Source: Corinectria fuckeliana (Eukaryota; Ascomycota; Sordariomycetes; Hypocreales; Nectriaceae). From it: DNA of 34,323 nt. The stretch spans positions 1 through 34,323 of the forward strand of contig WPDH01000007.1 in the NCBI GenBank assembly GCA_019137255.1, given 5' to 3'. The first letter of the stretch is position 1, and the number at the start of each line of letters is the position of its first letter. Positions 31,790 to 34,323 of this stretch are shown piece after piece. The notes beneath the pieces were generated by a model. The model made no database searches. It saw nothing but the letters and a program-made list of their open reading frames with translations, and was not told where the DNA came from. Position numbers and translations under genes: made by a program.

Positions 31790-32239
31790 CGCGACTATAT
31801 ATGCCGGGACGAGGCGACTGCCGGACCGGACAAGAAGAGGTACAGGAATACTGAATTGGAGAAATGGGGTGCTATGTGACACGCATGAGGCCACTTAAAC
31901 GACCAGTTGGGGAGCGGTCAGGGCCGAATTGGCTCGGGTGATGGTCAGAATCGAATGTTTAGCAATTGGCCTTCTTTTGGCGGCGCGGGACTTGAGGCTA
32001 CGAAGTAGGGGTCTGTGGTCTGTGGTCTGTGCCTGGGATGTTGGGCTGCTTGCACGGCGAATGGCTCGGACAAATCGGCTGACGCGGGCATTTGGTAAGA
32101 TGACCCACCCTGACACCGACCCCCCCACCCACCGGACAGCTTTTTCCTGCTCTTACAACACCACTACCCTTAATTATAACTAACTATAACATAACAAAAT
32201 AAGCTCTTATAGCTCTGAAATTTGGCTAGGCGAATTAGA
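31790..32239. other. hem13 promoter side and right border of the gene island
   Basis: 31790-32150 is GC-normal and presumably contains the hem13 promoter and leader. Near 32155-32200 composition switches to AT-rich within a few tens of bases. No gene seen. The left end of the pogo-like transposon probably lies here, but terminal inverted repeats could not be identified. Confidence 0.5.
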
Positions 32240-33260
32240 ATGCCTAAATATACTAAGCAGGTCCTTTTAAACACTATCTGAAATATTAAGGCTAGTATAG
32301 TAATCTAAAAAGCAGCTAATAACTAGAGAATTTCTTATATAATACTTTATAATTAACTTTATAGTATATAACTTATCTAGTTAGCTTATAAATATTTTTA
32401 AAAGCTCTTTTAAGACTAGAAAAAGCAGCTATATAATTAAATTATTATATAAGGCTTACTAGGTTTTTTACTAACTTATAGCTAAGTAAAATAGCTAGTT
32501 TATTAAGTTTTAGTTAAATAAGAAGATTTTAATCTGCTTAGAAAGTATTAAATAAAAGCTTTTTTCTAATAGAATTTATAAATTAAAACCTTTTATTACT
32601 AGCCTCTTAATTTAGTTTATACTAAAAGTAGTAATATTTTTACTATTTAAAACTTTTTTTAATAAATAAGCCTCTTAAAAGTTAAAACTATCTACTAATA
32701 TAATTACTATAATATAAATAAGACTAGTATACTAAAAGGTTATAATTATAATAAGCTTATTATTAGCCTATTAAAAAAGAAAGCAGCTATTAAGTAATAG
32801 CTTAGCTTATATAATTAGACTAGTATTATAAAATATACTTTTATAACTAGAGTTTAACTTTTACTATTAGTTATCTTTAAAAGTATAATAGTTTAAGCTT
32901 AATAGTTCTTAAAAGATTATACTAATCTTAACTAATAGTAATTTATAGTTTTTCTTAAAGGCTAAACTATATATATAATTAGCTTTTAGTAGTTAAAAGA
33001 TATATTTATTTTTAATATAAGGCTTAAAAAGCCTAATAAGTGTTAGCTTCTTATTATAAATAGCTATTATAACCTTTTATAAATATTTAATAGTTACTCT
33101 TACTATATCTTAGTTATACTCTTAAAATCTATTCTAACCTAACTAACTTTCTTTATAAATCTTTTTTACTTTTTTTCTACTTTTATATTATTATTATATT
33201 ATATATAATAAGTAGGCTAAGTAAAATAAAAAATATTAAGATTATAAACTATTTTCTCTC
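32240..33260 (+). pseudogene. pogo/Fot1-like DDE transposase, RIP-mutated
   Basis: From the ATG at 32240 the frame starts MPKYTKQVLLNTI and continues with KAANN...ISYIILYN, matching the psq-type helix-turn-helix start of fungal pogo transposases. Without frame shift it passes a CENP-B-type second DNA-binding region (IKAFF..NL.IKTF, about 32550-32600). At 32711-32728 it reads NINKTS where active enzymes have NIDETG, so the first catalytic Asp and the next Glu have become Asn and Lys by G-to-A changes. The likely second catalytic Asp is AAT at 33059-33061, also in frame. Internal stops are TAA/TAG in the part checked. Beyond about 33260 similarity is lost. The element is dead; it belongs to the Tc1/mariner superfamily. 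Confidence 0.75.
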
Positions 33261-34323
33261 TCTTCTTAAGGAAAATTTTTTATTATAAAACCTACTCTTA
33301 CTATAAGCTAAGCTTAGTATAAAAATAACTTATAATTAATTTAAAAATCTTATTATTAAGACTAAATATAAACTTAAAGTAATTATCTTAAAAGCTACTT
33401 TTCTCTTAGTTTAGAAAATAATAGTAATTTTAGCTAATATTACTATAAGCTATACTTAATATATAAGTAGTAAGATTCTAATCTTATTATCTCTTATAAA
33501 AATAATTATAACTATTATTAAAAAAGTAGTATTAACTACCCTTTAGAAAACACTTATTAAGGTCTTAACTTAAGCTTAAGTTACTTATAATAAGAGAATA
33601 CTTTTATCTCTAATAGTATTACTATTAAATATAATCTTCTCTTATTTTAGCAGAGAGATTATTATTAGGTTACCTAGTATAGCTTTTAATATTATATTTT
33701 ATATACTATTAAATATTATAATAATTATTAATTATACCCTCTTAAAAGGTTATTTCTTACTTATAGTTATCTTATATAATCTTTTTAGTAAGAATATTAT
33801 AGTTCTTTTTTATAAACTAATTATAAATCTCTTAAAGGATAATACTTAGATTTATATTATTTTTAGTATAAGTATATATTAAGTCTTAAGGTAGTTTATA
33901 ATAGTTACTAAAAGAGTCTTAACTAGTTATATAAAAGGCTTACTTAAAAACCTTATAATAAATATCTAATAAGTAAATAGTATTAAGANNTTTATAACTA
34001 AGATATAATTATAGCTATAAAGGTTTATTAGACTAAGCTTTATTTAAGAGAGATTTAACTTAAGTAGTACTTTAAGTGTTTTTACTTTAGATATATTATA
34101 TAATACTATTAGAAATAAGCTAGGTATAACTATTATAAGAGAGCTTACTATATAAGAGATATAATATATTTTACTTTTACTAGTAAGATCTTTTTAGTAT
34201 ATTATAACTATAATAGCTTATACTTAATATAGTCTTATATATATTATATAGTATAAAAAAAGTAAAAATAGGTAAGAAATACTTATATAAAAAGACTTAT
34301 ATAGTTTAGTATTTTAAGTAAGT
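33261..34323. other. AT-rich RIP-mutated sequence to window end, unassigned
   Basis: Continues the right AT-rich block. Should include the end of the pogo-like element and possibly other decayed repeats. No motif, terminal repeat or gene recognised. Confidence 0.4.
33989..33990. other. two ambiguous bases (NN)
   Basis: The only undetermined bases in the window, inside the right AT-rich block. They may mark an assembly join or low-quality consensus. Confidence 0.95.

Overview
The window is nuclear DNA of a filamentous ascomycete, most likely Pezizomycotina and probably Sordariomycetes. This rests on short introns (51-98 nt in most cases) with CTAAC/CTGAC branch sites, on the gene families present, and on two AT-rich blocks that look mutated by repeat-induced point mutation (RIP). 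In those blocks TA-rich words dominate, and almost every difference between repeat copies is a C/T or G/A transition.

Layout. (1) 1-18.9 kb is a nested graveyard of RIP-mutated transposons. From the left: a minus-strand Tad1-like LINE (1-3030) that runs off the window edge; a plus-strand remnant of an old chromodomain Ty3/gypsy element; a complete, younger Ty3/gypsy chromovirus (5299-14693) with 384-bp LTRs and a 5-bp target duplication, inserted inside the chromodomain of the old one; unassigned AT-rich sequence; a 695-bp miniature LTR element (16728-17422) with 170-bp LTRs and its own 5-bp duplication; and a second, more heavily mutated fragment of the LINE (17474-18410). (2) 19.0-32.2 kb is a GC-normal gene island. 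(3) From about 32.2 kb to the end is a second AT-rich block that starts with a RIP-mutated pogo/Fot1-like transposase.

The gene island carries six supported genes: a small, apparently secreted I9-type protease inhibitor (+); a Hook dynein/endosome adaptor (+); adenylate kinase (-); the 26S proteasome lid subunit Rpn8 (+); a SWIM zinc-finger protein of the Sws1/Shu2 type (-); and coproporphyrinogen III oxidase (-). Apart from the inhibitor these are single-copy housekeeping functions (transport, nucleotide balance, protein turnover, recombination repair, haem synthesis). They form no evident pathway cluster. All but the SWIM gene need splicing, and exon junctions were worked out by hand from splice signals, frame and family conservation.

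The less ordinary signals are the frame-exact nested insertion, an unexplained third reading frame between pol and the 3' LTR of the young element, the TRIM-like miniature element, a near-perfect intergenic stem-loop, upstream ORFs before the Hook and Rpn8 genes, and possible targeting extensions of adenylate kinase and coproporphyrinogen oxidase. No CRISPR array, rRNA or convincing tRNA gene was seen.
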